64,000 nt of DNA from Luteolibacter ambystomatis (GCF_018137965.1 NZ_CP073100.1:5033754-5097753), one strand, 5' to 3'; positions 53,102 to 63,249 are shown, numbered from the stretch's first letter. A program made the numbers and translations. Notes: generated by a model not told the origin, from the sequence alone.

Positions 53102-55588
53102 TCAGACGGTTGCGGCGGTTTCCGTTTCTGCCGCCGGTTCGGGGACCACGCCAGCCTTCCAGACGGCCATGAGGGCCTTGAATCCATGCGGCAGAACCGC
53201 GACCGGATTGCCGTCTTCATCGGGTGCGGTGGGGATGGTGGTGCCGTCCGCCTGGACGGTGAGGGCCTCCCAGCCTTTCGGCAGGCCGCGGAGCACGAGA
53301 CGGATTTTCGAGTATCCGGGCGTCCACGAGCCGGTCCACTGGCGGGTCAAGTGCAGGCTGGTGGGCGAGCCTTCCAGGGTGATGGTGGAGTCACGGTAAA
53401 CGCCTTCCTTCCACGCCTGGCCATCGCCATCGTCCTCGTACCAGCGGCTGGTCTCGGTGCCGTTTTTCCACCATGCCCGCAGCTCCGGCTCGGGGTGGGG
53501 GATCTCGCCCACGTATTGCTGGAGCGGCCAATGCGGCAGGACCGCGCCGGCGTGGACGAAGACCGGGATGCGGTCGATCGGGCAATCGACCCAGATGTCC
53601 TTGCGGACGGACTTCGGCTTGGCGTCGTCGTAGTAGGAGAACCAGTCGCCGTCCGGAAGGTAGAGGAAGCGGCCTTCCTCGCTCTCGCGGGTCATGGGGA
53701 TGACCAGCAGGTGATCTCCGAAGAAAAACTCGGTGCTGCGCCAGTAGGCGTCCGGATCGCGGTGGGCCACCAGCGGCATCGGCCGCAGCATCGGGGTGCC
53801 GTCGGACACGTATTGCCAGAAGGTGCTGTAGATCACCGGCAGCAGGCGGTAGCGCATTTCGATGGCCTGCTTGACCAGGCTGGTCGTGTCCTCACCGAAC
53901 GACCATGGCTCCTGATCGCCGTGGTCGCCGGAGGAGTGGGTGCGGAAGAACGGATGGAAGACCGCCATCTGCACCCAGCGGAGGTAAAGCTCCGGCGTGG
54001 GGGTCTCGATGAAGCCGCCGACATCCGAGCCGATGAACGACATGCCGGAGATGGCCAGGCGCTGGCATTGCAGGCTGGCGATGTGGAGGTGCTCCCACGA
54101 GGCGACATTGTCCCCGGTCCACGCGCAGGCGTGGCGCTGGGTGCCGGCGTAGGCGGAGCGGGTGATGGAAAAGGTGCGCTTGCCATCGCCGAAGCGGCGC
54201 AGGCCTTCCTGCGTGGCGCGGACCATCTGCATGCCGTAGACGTTGTGGGCCTTGCGGTGCGAGCAGGGGTGGCCGTCGTAATCGTGGCGAATATCGTGGG
54301 AGAAGGTGCCGTCTTCGAAGACCGCGGGCTCGTTCATGTCATTCCACACGCCGCGCACGCCGATGTCCCCGACCAGTTCCTTGAACTGCTCCGCCCACCA
54401 CTCGCGCACGTCCGGGCGGGTGAAGTCCGGGAAATGGCACAGACCCGGCCACACCGAGCCCTTGGCCAGATTGCCATCCTGACGGCGGCAGAACATGTCC
54501 TTTTCGATGCCTTCCCGCCACACGGAGTATTCCGGGTCGATCTTCAGGCCGGGGTCGATGATGACCACGGTCTTGAAGCCGTCTTTCTCCAGATCGGCGA
54601 CCATGCCCTTCGGGTCCGGGAAACGCTCGGCATCCCAGGTGAAGCAGCGGTAGCCATCCATGTAGTCGATATCCAGATAGAGCGCGTCGCAGGGGATCTG
54701 CCGGTCGCGGAAGCCCTTGCCGATCGCGCGGAACACCGCGTCCGGATAGTAGCTCCACTTGCACTGGTGATAGCCGAGCGCCCACAGCGGCGGCATGCCG
54801 GGCCGGCCGGTCAGACGGGTGTAGGCCCGGGTGACGTCCAGAGGCGTTTCACCGTGGAAGAAATAGTAGTTCATTTCCCCACCCTCGGCGGAGAAGGCGG
54901 TACGGTTCGGCTGCTCCGCGCCGAAGTCGAAGCGGCTGCGGAAGGTATTGTCGAAAAAGATCCCGTAGGTGCCGCCGCGGTGCATCCCGATGTAGAACGG
55001 GATGTTCTTGTAGAGCGGATCACTGTCCGGGCCGAAGGCGTAGGTGTCGCTGCCCCACAGGTCGAACCGGCGGCCGCGCAGGTTCAGGTCGCAGGACTTG
55101 TCGCCCAGACCATAGAAATGTTCCCCGGGCTGGTAGGTTTTCATCATCTTCACCACCTCGCCGCCGAAGGTCTTGTTATCCTGCCAGTGGAACCCCTTGT
55201 CATCCTGACAAAGAGGTTTTCCGGTTTTGGCATCGGAGATAGTGGTTTTGAGGCCGTTGCGAGATACACGAATGGATAATGCAGCCGTGCGGATTGCCAC
55301 TCCGTCGCCGAATTCCACAACCTCATGCGAGGGTGGTTCAGGATGAAAATCCGGATCCACCGCGTAGGAGAAATCGCTCTCGAAGCGGCCTTCCGGACTG
55401 AAGCGGAAACGCACCATGCCCGCCTCGATCACTTGGATGCGCAGCAGCACCTGATTGTCCGTCAAGAGGTCAACCACCCCCTCCGAAGGTCGGGAGATGG
55501 TCCGGATCGTGCCGGGAAAAAGATCGGCCCACCCCTCGGAGGGGCGGTGCTTTTCCATGTAGTTGCCGGAGAATTCGTCGGAAGCCAT
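53102..55588 (-). CDS. GH31 alpha-glucosidase
   Basis: 828 residues. An N-terminal beta-sandwich and galactose-mutarotase-like domain (to about residue 250) precede the catalytic barrel: LWALGYHQCKWSYYPDA, CDALYLDIDYMDGYRCFTWD, the nucleophile D417 in WNDMNEP and GSDVGGFIETPTPELYLRW. The C-terminal beta-domains contain FLYLPDGDWFSYYDD. No signal peptide, so cytoplasmic action on alpha-linked oligosaccharides is inferred. It is divergent from the GT4/GH57 pair, which also acts on alpha-glucans. Confidence 0.95.
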   Translation of the reverse strand: MASDEFSGNYMEKHRPSEGWADLFPGTIRTISRPSEGVVDLLTDNQVLLRIQVIEAGMVRFRFSPEGRFESDFSYAVDPDFHPEPPSHEVVEFGDGVAIRTAALSIRVSRNGLKTTISDAKTGKPLCQDDKGFHWQDNKTFGGEVVKMMKTYQPGEHFYGLGDKSCDLNLRGRRFDLWGSDTYAFGPDSDPLYKNIPFYIGMHRGGTYGIFFDNTFRSRFDFGAEQPNRTAFSAEGGEMNYYFFHGETPLDVTRAYTRLTGRPGMPPLWALGYHQCKWSYYPDAVFRAIGKGFRDRQIPCDALYLDIDYMDGYRCFTWDAERFPDPKGMVADLEKDGFKTVVIIDPGLKIDPEYSVWREGIEKDMFCRRQDGNLAKGSVWPGLCHFPDFTRPDVREWWAEQFKELVGDIGVRGVWNDMNEPAVFEDGTFSHDIRHDYDGHPCSHRKAHNVYGMQMVRATQEGLRRFGDGKRTFSITRSAYAGTQRHACAWTGDNVASWEHLHIASLQCQRLAISGMSFIGSDVGGFIETPTPELYLRWVQMAVFHPFFRTHSSGDHGDQEPWSFGEDTTSLVKQAIEMRYRLLPVIYSTFWQYVSDGTPMLRPMPLVAHRDPDAYWRSTEFFFGDHLLVIPMTRESEEGRFLYLPDGDWFSYYDDAKPKSVRKDIWVDCPIDRIPVFVHAGAVLPHWPLQQYVGEIPHPEPELRAWWKNGTETSRWYEDDGDGQAWKEGVYRDSTITLEGSPTSLHLTRQWTGSWTPGYSKIRLVLRGLPKGWEALTVQADGTTIPTAPDEDGNPVAVLPHGFKALMAVWKAGVVPEPAAETETAATV

Positions 55589-55784
55589 GTGATGAGATCA
55601 GCAGGAACATTTAACCGGTTAGCGTCCGGCGTGCCAAGCTTGCGATTTCAACACCTGTGACGACTCCGGCACCTGTTGTGTGACGATCCTTTCTCGACAT
55701 TGGCCCGCCGTTTGCTTTGGCTTGGGGCGATCATCCGTGCGCCTGAAAATCAACGAAATGTGCTCCGGTTTGATCTACCTCCAT

Positions 55785-57077
55785 ATGAAGCGGTTGCGTG
55801 TTTTGAAGTTGGGTTGGGAATTTCCTCCATTGATCAACGGAGGGTTGGGGATCGCTTGTCTCGGGCTGTCGAGGGCGCTTTCCAAGCATGTGGACCTCCG
55901 GGTGGTGGTGCCTCGCACGGCGCCGGAAGACCACTTCGACGGGTTTACGCTGACCGGCTTGAACAACCTCCGCGTGGAGGACTTGCAGTCGGTGGAAGGC
56001 CGCTACCGGTACGAGAGTTTCGCGAAGGTGCAACGCGTGCCGGTCCACCTCGATCCGTATGAGGACGGCGAGACAACGCTGGAAACCCTGGAGCACATCC
56101 CGGGCGGGGAGATCCGTTTCTCCCAGACCACCCGCCGCCAGCTTGAGCAATTCAAGATGGGGGAGTTATACGGGGAAGATTTGGGTAACAAGGTGATCGA
56201 GTTTTCAAAAATCGCCGCGAAGCTCGCTCTTCAAGATACGTTCGACGTGGTTCATGCCCATGACTGGATGACATTTCTCGCCGGGGTGGAGGTGAAGAAG
56301 GCGACCGGCAAGCCGCTGGTCATCCACGTCCACGCCTCCCAATACGACCGCGCCGGTGCCGACGCCCGCGGCTGGATCTACGACATCGAGAAATACGGCA
56401 TGGAGGAGGCCGACCGGATCATCCCGGTCAGCAACTACACCGGTCAGGTCGTAACCGGCCACTACGGTATCGATCCCTCCAAGGTGCGCGCCGTCCACAA
56501 TGGCGCGGATCCCGTCGAGGTCTTTTCCACCCACAAGAAATTCCCGGAAAAGCTGGTGCTTTTCCTCGGCCGCCTCACCGCGCAGAAGGGCCCGGAGTTC
56601 TTCCTCGAAATCGCCGCCAAGGTGCTGGCTGTGAACAAGGACGTGCGCTTTGTGGTTGCGGGCACCGGTGAAAAGCTGCGCCCGCTGATCGAAACCGGAG
56701 CCTTCCATGGTCTCGGTGGCCACTTCCACTTCACCGGCTTCCTGAACAAGGAGAAGGTGAACGAACTGCTCTCGATGACGGATGTCTATTGCATGCCGTC
56801 CGTGTCCGAGCCCTTCGGCCTCTCCGCTCTGGAAGCGGCCCAGTTCGGCATTCCCGCGGTCATTTCGAAGCAGTCCGGCGTCGCCGAAGTGCTGAAAGGC
56901 GCGCTGAAGGCCGACTTCTGGGACGTGGACCTGATGGCGAAGCACATTATCGACCTGATCACGGATGACGAACTCCGCGAAAAGGTCGTCGAACAGGCGA
57001 AGCGCGACATCGAGGCCTCCACCTGGGATGCCGCTGCCGAGAAAGTTGTCGATATCTACCGGGAACTCGTTCCTTGA
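55785..57077 (+). CDS. GT4 glycosyltransferase of glycogen/starch-synthase type
   Basis: 430 residues from ATG 55785 (MKRLRVLKLGWEFPPLINGG), where GGLG is the sugar-nucleotide loop; longer upstream frame has no homology. The GT-B fold shows DVVHAHDWMTFLAGVEVKKA, HASQYDRAG, the second Rossmann half (LVLFLGRLTAQKGPEFFLEI) and the donor-binding ExxFGLSALEAAQFG-type EPFGLSALEAAQ. It probably extends or remodels alpha-1,4-glucan from a nucleotide sugar. It is followed by GH57 after 39 bases, a pairing seen in many bacteria and archaea. Confidence 0.92.
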   Translation: MKRLRVLKLGWEFPPLINGGLGIACLGLSRALSKHVDLRVVVPRTAPEDHFDGFTLTGLNNLRVEDLQSVEGRYRYESFAKVQRVPVHLDPYEDGETTLETLEHIPGGEIRFSQTTRRQLEQFKMGELYGEDLGNKVIEFSKIAAKLALQDTFDVVHAHDWMTFLAGVEVKKATGKPLVIHVHASQYDRAGADARGWIYDIEKYGMEEADRIIPVSNYTGQVVTGHYGIDPSKVRAVHNGADPVEVFSTHKKFPEKLVLFLGRLTAQKGPEFFLEIAAKVLAVNKDVRFVVAGTGEKLRPLIETGAFHGLGGHFHFTGFLNKEKVNELLSMTDVYCMPSVSEPFGLSALEAAQFGIPAVISKQSGVAEVLKGALKADFWDVDLMAKHIIDLITDDELREKVVEQAKRDIEASTWDAAAEKVVDIYRELVP

Positions 57078-57116
57078 CCCCGCGGGCGTCCGCCCCATGC
57101 TCTCCAGTTCCCCCAA

Positions 57117-58340
57117 ATGCCCGACGTTTGCCTCTACTTCCAGGTTCACCAACCGAACCGGCTCATTCCGTACGATTTCTTCCGGATCGGCGAGCACGCC
57201 TTCTATGAGGACGATCTGCTCAATGCCCGCATTCTCTCGAAGGTGGCGGAAAAGTGCTACCTGCCCGCGAACCGCATGTTCAAGCGCCTCATCGAGGAGA
57301 ACGAGGGCCGGTTCCGCATGGCGCTGTCAATCAGTGGCACGGTGATCGAGCAGATGCAGCACCATCGCCCGGACGTCCTCGAGTCCTTCCAGGAGCTCGT
57401 GGCCACCGGCGGTGTGGAGCTGCTGGCGGAGACCTATTACCACTCGCTGGCCATCGTCCACTCGCGCAAGGAATTCGAGCGCCAGGTGGAGAAGCATCTC
57501 GAATTGCTGGAAGAGGTGTTCTCCGTGCGCCCGCGCGTGTTCCGGAATACCGAGCTCATCTACAACAATGCCATCGCCGCGCAGGCGGAGACGATGGGCT
57601 TCGATGGCATCCTCGGCGAGGGTGTGGAATGGGTGCTCAACGGCCAGTCTCCGAACTACCTCTACCGTGCGCCCCACGTCACGCGGCTCAAGACACTGCT
57701 GCGGAATCCCGGGCTCTCCGATGACCTCGGTTTCCGGTTCTCCGACAAGAACTGGACCGAATACCCGCTTTCTCCGGAGAGCTTCGCGAGCTGGCTGGCG
57801 AAGTCGAAGGGCGATGTCGTGAACTTGTTCATGGATTATGAGACCATTGGCGAGCACCAGTGGGAGGACACCGGCATTTTCGATTTCTGGGAAAAACTTC
57901 CCGAGACGCTGCTGGATCTCGGCGGCCAGTGGATCACGCCTTCCGAGGCGGTCGATCTGCACCGCGCGTCCCGCGAGTATGACTGCCATTGGCCGACTTC
58001 GTGGGCGGATGCCGAGCGCGACCTCACCGCATGGATGGGGAACGTGATGCAGCAGGAGGCGATCGCGAAGATCCACCGTCTGGAGGAAGAGGTGCTGGCG
58101 GCGAAGGATGCGGATCTTTCCCACGTCTGGGCGAAGCTCCAGACTTCCGACCACTTCTACTGGATGTCCACCAAGGGCGGCACCGATGGCGGGGTTCACT
58201 CGTATTTCTCGCCCTACGGCGGTCCGTATGATGGATACATTTATTTCATGAATGCCCTCGCCGATCTCCAGATCCGGCTGAAGCGGTTGAAGGAAATGGA
58301 CGGCTCCAAACCAGCCGTCATCCTCTCGCCTGGATCATGA
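57117..58340 (+). CDS. GH57 alpha-amylase-like glycoside hydrolase
   Basis: 407 residues. GH57 motifs: H11 in YFQVHQPNR (motif 1), the nucleophile E146 in FRNTELIYNN (motif 3) and the acid/base D240 in FMDYETIGEHQW (motif 4). There is no signal peptide, so it is cytoplasmic. A C-terminal helical domain (SDHFYWMSTKGGTDGGVHSY) is typical of the amylase subgroup. It probably acts on intracellular glucan or maltooligosaccharides together with the preceding GT4. Confidence 0.93.
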   Translation: MPDVCLYFQVHQPNRLIPYDFFRIGEHAFYEDDLLNARILSKVAEKCYLPANRMFKRLIEENEGRFRMALSISGTVIEQMQHHRPDVLESFQELVATGGVELLAETYYHSLAIVHSRKEFERQVEKHLELLEEVFSVRPRVFRNTELIYNNAIAAQAETMGFDGILGEGVEWVLNGQSPNYLYRAPHVTRLKTLLRNPGLSDDLGFRFSDKNWTEYPLSPESFASWLAKSKGDVVNLFMDYETIGEHQWEDTGIFDFWEKLPETLLDLGGQWITPSEAVDLHRASREYDCHWPTSWADAERDLTAWMGNVMQQEAIAKIHRLEEEVLAAKDADLSHVWAKLQTSDHFYWMSTKGGTDGGVHSYFSPYGGPYDGYIYFMNALADLQIRLKRLKEMDGSKPAVILSPGS

Positions 58341-58500
58341 GCGGAGAAGGCTTCCTGCAGCCTGTTTCCCTGCGGGTCTGGATTGGACCACGAGGGTTTT
58401 TCAATTCCCTCCTGAAAAATCCGTAATACCCGGTCGGTTCCGGTCATGGGCCATGCAACGGGTGCGCCACTACGGCGTGTCCCGGTTGCATTGCCAATCC
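58341..58500. other. Leader of the PEP-CTERM gene with a hairpin
   Basis: A stem-loop at 58453-58491 (atgcaac...gttgcat outer pairs, about 16 base pairs with two bulges) lies 9 bases before the ATG at 58501. It also overlaps an upstream in-frame ATG at 58453, which I do not use. It might influence translation. Confidence 0.45.
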
Positions 58501-59223
58501 ATGAAAATCCTCGCCCCCTTGTTTCTCGCCCTCGTGGCTCCGGCCGGAGCCGCGGTATTGATCAGCACCACCTTCACCGGTGTCACCAGTCCCAGCAGTT
58601 CCGTTCTGAACAACATCTCCTGGACCGGTGATTCCCACCTCGGTGGAGCGTCCTCCACCACCGTGTCCGGTGCCCCCAATTATTTTGCCACACCGCTTTC
58701 CAACGGCCGGGTGGTGCCGAACGTCAATGTCCAGAATGCCACCGGCACCGCCCCCTTCGCGGTGTGGACCATGGATTTCACGGTCAACTACACTCTCAGC
58801 AATGCGGGAGATTCGTTGACGCTGGCGACGGTCGATCTGACCGGGTTCGCCTATAATTCCGGGGCAGTCATTCAGACGGCCGCACGGACCACCGCCTTCT
58901 CCGCGAGCATTCTGAATTCCTCGCTGACCACGACTTTCGCCACCGGCTCGCTGCAGCAATCCATCGCGGCGAATGCAGCCAATGGCGCGGCGTTTTCGAT
59001 CATCCTTGCCGGGGATACGTCGCTGGATGCCACGGATCTCGGCGGCACCACCGGCTCCTTCGTGCTGCGCATCTCGGGCGTCAAACCGACGGTGACGGAA
59101 GGCGGTTCCTATGATGGGATCGACAACCTGGCCCTCAATGGCAGCTACGTCGCCGTTCCCGAGCCATCCGCTGCGTTGCTGGGAGCATTCGGGGTCATCG
59201 GCTTGCTGCGCCGCCGCCGCTGA
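58501..59223 (+). CDS. PEP-CTERM exported protein
   Basis: 240 residues from ATG 58501 (MKILAPLFLALVAPAGAAVL, a signal peptide). The mature chain is Ser/Thr/Asn-rich beta structure (SPSSSVLNNISWTGDSHLGG). The C-terminus is the exosortase signal: VPEPSAALLGAFGVIGLL followed by RRRR. These proteins are processed by exosortase and linked to extracellular polysaccharide. The exosortase is not in the window. The next gene, the sulfatase, starts 68 bases downstream. Confidence 0.9.
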   Translation: MKILAPLFLALVAPAGAAVLISTTFTGVTSPSSSVLNNISWTGDSHLGGASSTTVSGAPNYFATPLSNGRVVPNVNVQNATGTAPFAVWTMDFTVNYTLSNAGDSLTLATVDLTGFAYNSGAVIQTAARTTAFSASILNSSLTTTFATGSLQQSIAANAANGAAFSIILAGDTSLDATDLGGTTGSFVLRISGVKPTVTEGGSYDGIDNLALNGSYVAVPEPSAALLGAFGVIGLLRRRR

Positions 59224-59291
59224 TCTGCTTCCGACCGTGATTCACATGAGGCGGGGGCTGGTGCTCCCGCCTCTTTTTCCGCCCCCATTTG

Positions 59292-62200
59292 ATGAAGCGT
59301 CTGCTTTCCATGTTCTCCGTCTTTCTGGCCACGGCATTGCTCGCGGCGGGAGCGGCGCCGAAGCCCAATGTGATCTTCATCCTGTGCGATGACCTCGGCT
59401 ACGGGGACATCGGGGTGTTTTACCAGAACCTGAGGAAGGCGAACAACGACCGCTCGGAGCCGTGGCATTTCACGCCGAAGCTCGATGCCGTTGCAGCGGA
59501 GGGGCTTCAGCTTCCCCATCACTACTGTCCTGCGCCGGTCTGTGCGCCATCGCGCGCGTCGCTTTTGCTCGGCGTCCACCAGGGGCATGCCAACATCCGG
59601 GACAACCAGTTCGACAAGGCGTTGGAAAGCAATCACACGCTCGGCACGGTGCTGAAAGGCGCTGGCTATGCCACGGCTTGCATTGGCAAGTGGGGATTGC
59701 AGGGAAGCGGGAGCACGCCCACGGCATGGGCCGCCTATCCCACGAAGCGCGGCTTCGACTACTACTACGGCTATGTCCGCCATGGCGACGGCCACGAGCA
59801 CTATCCGAAGGAAGGAACCTATCAGGGCGCGAAGGAAGTGTGGGACATGAACACCGAGGTCTCCGCCAGCCTCGACAAATGCTATACCGCCGATCTCTGG
59901 ACCGCGCGTGCGAAGAAGTGGATCGTGGATCAGCATGCGGCCTCTTCCAGCCAGCCATTTTTCCTCTATCTGGCGTATGACACGCCGCATGCCACCTGCG
60001 AGCTCCCGACCATGGCGTATCCCGCGGGCGGCGGTCTGACCGGCGGACTCCAGTGGCAGGGCACGCCTGGTGCGATGATCAATACCGCAGGCGGCACCGT
60101 GGATGGCTACATGCATCCGGACTACACGGGCCAGACGTATGACAGCGATAAGAACGCGTCCACCGCCGAGGTCGCGTGGCCGAACGTGATGAAGCGCTAT
60201 GCCACCACCGTGCGCCGTCTCGACGACTGCGTGGGTGATCTGATCCAGACTCTCAAGGATCTCGGTATCGACAACAACACGCTGATCGTTTTCACCACCG
60301 ACAACGGCGTCAGCGACGAGTCCTATCTTTCCACGGCCATGCAGCCGTATTTCTTCAACAGCTTCGGACCCTTCGATGGGATCAAGCGCGATTGCTGGGA
60401 AGGCGGTGCGCGTGTCGGCGCTCTCGTGCGCTGGCCCGCGGGCATCCCCGGCAACCGCGTGAGCAACCTGCCCAGCCAGTTCCAAGACTGGATGCCGACG
60501 TTCGCGGAGTTGGCAGGCGTGCCGGTGCCGGCGCGCGTGGATGGGGTTTCGCTCGTGCCCACGCTGGAGAACATCAGCGGGCAGAAGACCCCGCAGGTTT
60601 ATACGGAATACTATTTTGCCGGTTCGACGCCGTCGTATTCGGAGTTCGATGTGGCGAAGCGCGGACGCGCCCGCAACCAGATGCAGTTGATCCGCTCCGG
60701 GAACTACGTCGGAGTGCGCTACAACATCCAGTCCCACGCGGACAATTTCGAGATCTACGACATCGTGAACGATCCGAAGGAATCGGTGAATCTCGCCTCC
60801 ACGCTAACCGCGCTCCAGCAGCAGATGAAGGACAAGGTGCTGCGAATGCGCCGATCGGACAGCGGAGCCGCACGGCCGTATGATTCGGAGCAGGTGCCGC
60901 CGCTGACTCCCCTGCAAACCACCAGCGGGGTCGAGTGGAAGGCTTACACCGGCTCGTTCCCCTGGCTGCCGGAACTCACGAACCTCACGCCGGTCTCGGG
61001 CGGCACGGTTGGCATTCCGTCCCTGGCGATCCGCCCGCAGGACAATGACGTGGCTCTGCTTTTCACCGGTTATCTGAATGTGCCGGGCGATGGTTCCTAC
61101 ACCTTCTACCTGAATGCCGACACCCGTGCCTTCCTGCGCATCCATGAGGCGGCGGTGATCGACGCGGATTTCGGCTATGCCGGCGGCACGGAGAAAAGCG
61201 CGGTGATGAATCTGAAAGCGGGCAAGCATCCCTTCCGCCTCTACTATGCCCGTGGTAGTACTGGAACGCCCGCGCTTTCGCTGCAATGGAGCGGCCCGGG
61301 CGTCACCAGGCAGGCGATAGCGGCAAGCGCGTTCTCGCGCGACGGTATTGGCGTGAACACTCCTCCGCAGACGGTGGATGATACGGTGCTGATCCAGCAG
61401 GATGCCGCCACCACTTTGGCGGTGCTGGCGAACGACAGTGATGATGGCCAGCCTCAGGCACTCTCGATCGCCTCGGTCACGACCCCGCGCTCGGGAACCG
61501 CCGTCATTTCAGGAACCCAGATCGTCTATACGCCTACCACGGGGTTTCTCGGCGAGGATTTCTTCACCTATACCGCCACCGATGGCACGTCTTCAGCCAT
61601 CGCCACGGTGAGGGTGACGGTGGCCTACGCCGATGGCGACTATTGGTTCCCCTTCAACCAGACCTCCGGTCTCACCACCCGTGAAGCGGGCGGCTATCGC
61701 GCTGCCACTCTGACAGGATTCACGGTCGATCCCGCGCAATGGGTTGCCGGTCATTCGGACAAGGGGCTGCAATTCGATGGCGTGGACGATTGCGTGGGCG
61801 TGGACAATTTCAATGGCATCACCGGCACGAATGCGCGCACCTGCTCCGCGTGGGTGAAAACGACCGGCACCGGACAGATGCCGGTGATCGCCTGGGGGCC
61901 GAACTCGACCGGCAACAAGTGGACGTTCCTCATCCAAAGCGGCCAGCCGCGCATCGAGGTCACCGGTGGCTTCCTTCAGGCTGGCCATGCCGTGAACGAT
62001 GGCCAGTGGCATCACATCGCCTGCACTTTCACCAATGACGGCACGCCGAACGTCACCGATACCAAGCTCTATATCGATGGTGTGCTGGAGACGACTTTCG
62101 CCGCCAGCGGTTCCGCGACGGTCAACACTTCCGGCTCCGCGGTGAAGATCGGTGGTGATATCCAGAGCCGCTTTTTCACCGGCACGCTGGATGACGCCCG

Positions 62201-62636
62201 CATCCATGGCCGTGCTCTGTCCGCCACCGAGATCGCGGCACAGGCCGCGGAGACCAACAATGGTGCGGCGATCTGGCAGCGTCGGTATTTTGGAATCGCA
62301 TCCTTTGATTGGAATGCGGATGACGATCGTGACGGGCGCAACCGGCTTTTCGAATACGCCTTTGGCACCCAGCCGCGTATCCGGGATTCCACACCGGTGG
62401 CGTCCACTTCCCGGGACGATGGCTACCTCCGCATCACCTATCCGCGCCGTCGTGCCGGTTCCCATTCGCTTTCCTATGTGGTGCAGGCTTCCGCGGACCT
62501 GATCGACTGGACCACGCTGACGACCGTGGAAGTGTCTTCCGTTCCGGCTGGTGATTTCGATCAAGTCACCAGCCGGACCACGATTCCCGCCCTCACCGAG
62601 CGGTTGTTCATGAGGGTCCGCGTGACCGGTCCCTAG
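59292..62636 (+). CDS. Secreted multi-domain sulfatase (sulfatase + PA14 + cadherin-like + LamG)
   Basis: 1114 residues from ATG 59292 (MKRLLSMFSVFLATALLAAG signal). Type I sulfatase: metal ligands in LCDDLGYGD (D33, D34) and the formylglycine site C84 in VCAPSRASLLLG, needing a formylglycine-generating enzyme. From about residue 530 there is a PA14-like segment (NVPGDGSYTFYLNADTRAFL), then a cadherin/Ig-like unit (DVTVLIQQDAATTL-type), a LamG domain (GRALSATEIAAQA) and a C-terminal domain typical of this phylum (YVVQASADLIDWTTLTTVEV). It cleaves sulfate esters on polysaccharides. It is 22 bases ahead of the ECF sigma gene, suggesting linked expression. Confidence 0.92.
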   Translation: MKRLLSMFSVFLATALLAAGAAPKPNVIFILCDDLGYGDIGVFYQNLRKANNDRSEPWHFTPKLDAVAAEGLQLPHHYCPAPVCAPSRASLLLGVHQGHANIRDNQFDKALESNHTLGTVLKGAGYATACIGKWGLQGSGSTPTAWAAYPTKRGFDYYYGYVRHGDGHEHYPKEGTYQGAKEVWDMNTEVSASLDKCYTADLWTARAKKWIVDQHAASSSQPFFLYLAYDTPHATCELPTMAYPAGGGLTGGLQWQGTPGAMINTAGGTVDGYMHPDYTGQTYDSDKNASTAEVAWPNVMKRYATTVRRLDDCVGDLIQTLKDLGIDNNTLIVFTTDNGVSDESYLSTAMQPYFFNSFGPFDGIKRDCWEGGARVGALVRWPAGIPGNRVSNLPSQFQDWMPTFAELAGVPVPARVDGVSLVPTLENISGQKTPQVYTEYYFAGSTPSYSEFDVAKRGRARNQMQLIRSGNYVGVRYNIQSHADNFEIYDIVNDPKESVNLASTLTALQQQMKDKVLRMRRSDSGAARPYDSEQVPPLTPLQTTSGVEWKAYTGSFPWLPELTNLTPVSGGTVGIPSLAIRPQDNDVALLFTGYLNVPGDGSYTFYLNADTRAFLRIHEAAVIDADFGYAGGTEKSAVMNLKAGKHPFRLYYARGSTGTPALSLQWSGPGVTRQAIAASAFSRDGIGVNTPPQTVDDTVLIQQDAATTLAVLANDSDDGQPQALSIASVTTPRSGTAVISGTQIVYTPTTGFLGEDFFTYTATDGTSSAIATVRVTVAYADGDYWFPFNQTSGLTTREAGGYRAATLTGFTVDPAQWVAGHSDKGLQFDGVDDCVGVDNFNGITGTNARTCSAWVKTTGTGQMPVIAWGPNSTGNKWTFLIQSGQPRIEVTGGFLQAGHAVNDGQWHHIACTFTNDGTPNVTDTKLYIDGVLETTFAASGSATVNTSGSAVKIGGDIQSRFFTGTLDDARIHGRALSATEIAAQAAETNNGAAIWQRRYFGIASFDWNADDDRDGRNRLFEYAFGTQPRIRDSTPVASTSRDDGYLRITYPRRRAGSHSLSYVVQASADLIDWTTLTTVEVSSVPAGDFDQVTSRTTIPALTERLFMRVRVTGP

Positions 62637-62658
62637 AACTACAAACGAGCGGGACAAC

Positions 62659-63249
62659 ATGGCTGCTGCATCCTATTTTCCGGAAAGCCCGACACCGTCC
62701 CGCCGGTATCCCTCTTCCGAATCCATGGACGAAAGCCAGATCCAGTATCTGCAACTGGTGACCCGCCACCAGCCGGCGATCTATGGCTATATCCGCAGTC
62801 TCGCTCCGCAGGCGGATGTGGAGGATATCCTGCAGGAGACGAACCTGGTGCTCTGGAACAAGGCGGACGTTTTCGAGCCGGGCAGCAACTTCAAGGCCTT
62901 CGCTTTCCGCATCGCCCATCTCAAAACGCTGGAGGCGCTGCGCTCCGACAGGCGCCGCCAGTGGCTCGTTTTCGACAGCGACCTGATGGAGCAGATCTCC
63001 ACCCGGCGTTCATCCGCCGAGGCAAATGCGGATGGCCAGCAGGCCGCGCTGCGCGAGTGTATGAAGCAGCTCGATCCGGGCGACCGCGAACTGATCCACC
63101 GGCGCTATGCGCTGGGGAGCACCGTCCGCGACATGGCGCGCGATCTCAGGAAGACGGAGGGCTCGCTCCAGCAGTGGTTTTTCCGGATGCGGAACCAACT
63201 GCGGGATTGTATCGAGAAGCGGATCAAGATGGAAGGGGGTGCCGCATGA
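62659..63249 (+). CDS. ECF sigma factor, Rhodopirellula/Verrucomicrobium family
   Basis: 196 residues from ATG 62659; an alternative ATG at 62725 (MDESQIQYLQLVTRHQ) would give 174 residues and fits the usual start of this family better. Region 2 is IYGYIRSLAPQADVEDILQE followed by TNLVLWNKADVFEPGSNFKA; region 4 HTH is RYALGSTVRDMARDLRKTEG. It overlaps the FecR gene as ATGA. Such pairs control neighbouring secreted sulfatases or glycan-use genes. Confidence 0.92.
   Translation: MAAASYFPESPTPSRRYPSSESMDESQIQYLQLVTRHQPAIYGYIRSLAPQADVEDILQETNLVLWNKADVFEPGSNFKAFAFRIAHLKTLEALRSDRRRQWLVFDSDLMEQISTRRSSAEANADGQQAALRECMKQLDPGDRELIHRRYALGSTVRDMARDLRKTEGSLQQWFFRMRNQLRDCIEKRIKMEGGAA

Noticed and set aside
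53186..55279. 697-residue open frame on + over the GH31 gene
   Set aside because: Antisense to a gene with intact catalytic motifs; no domain recognised.
58453..58500. Upstream start for the PEP-CTERM protein
   Set aside because: It would place 16 polar residues before the signal peptide and lies in a hairpin.
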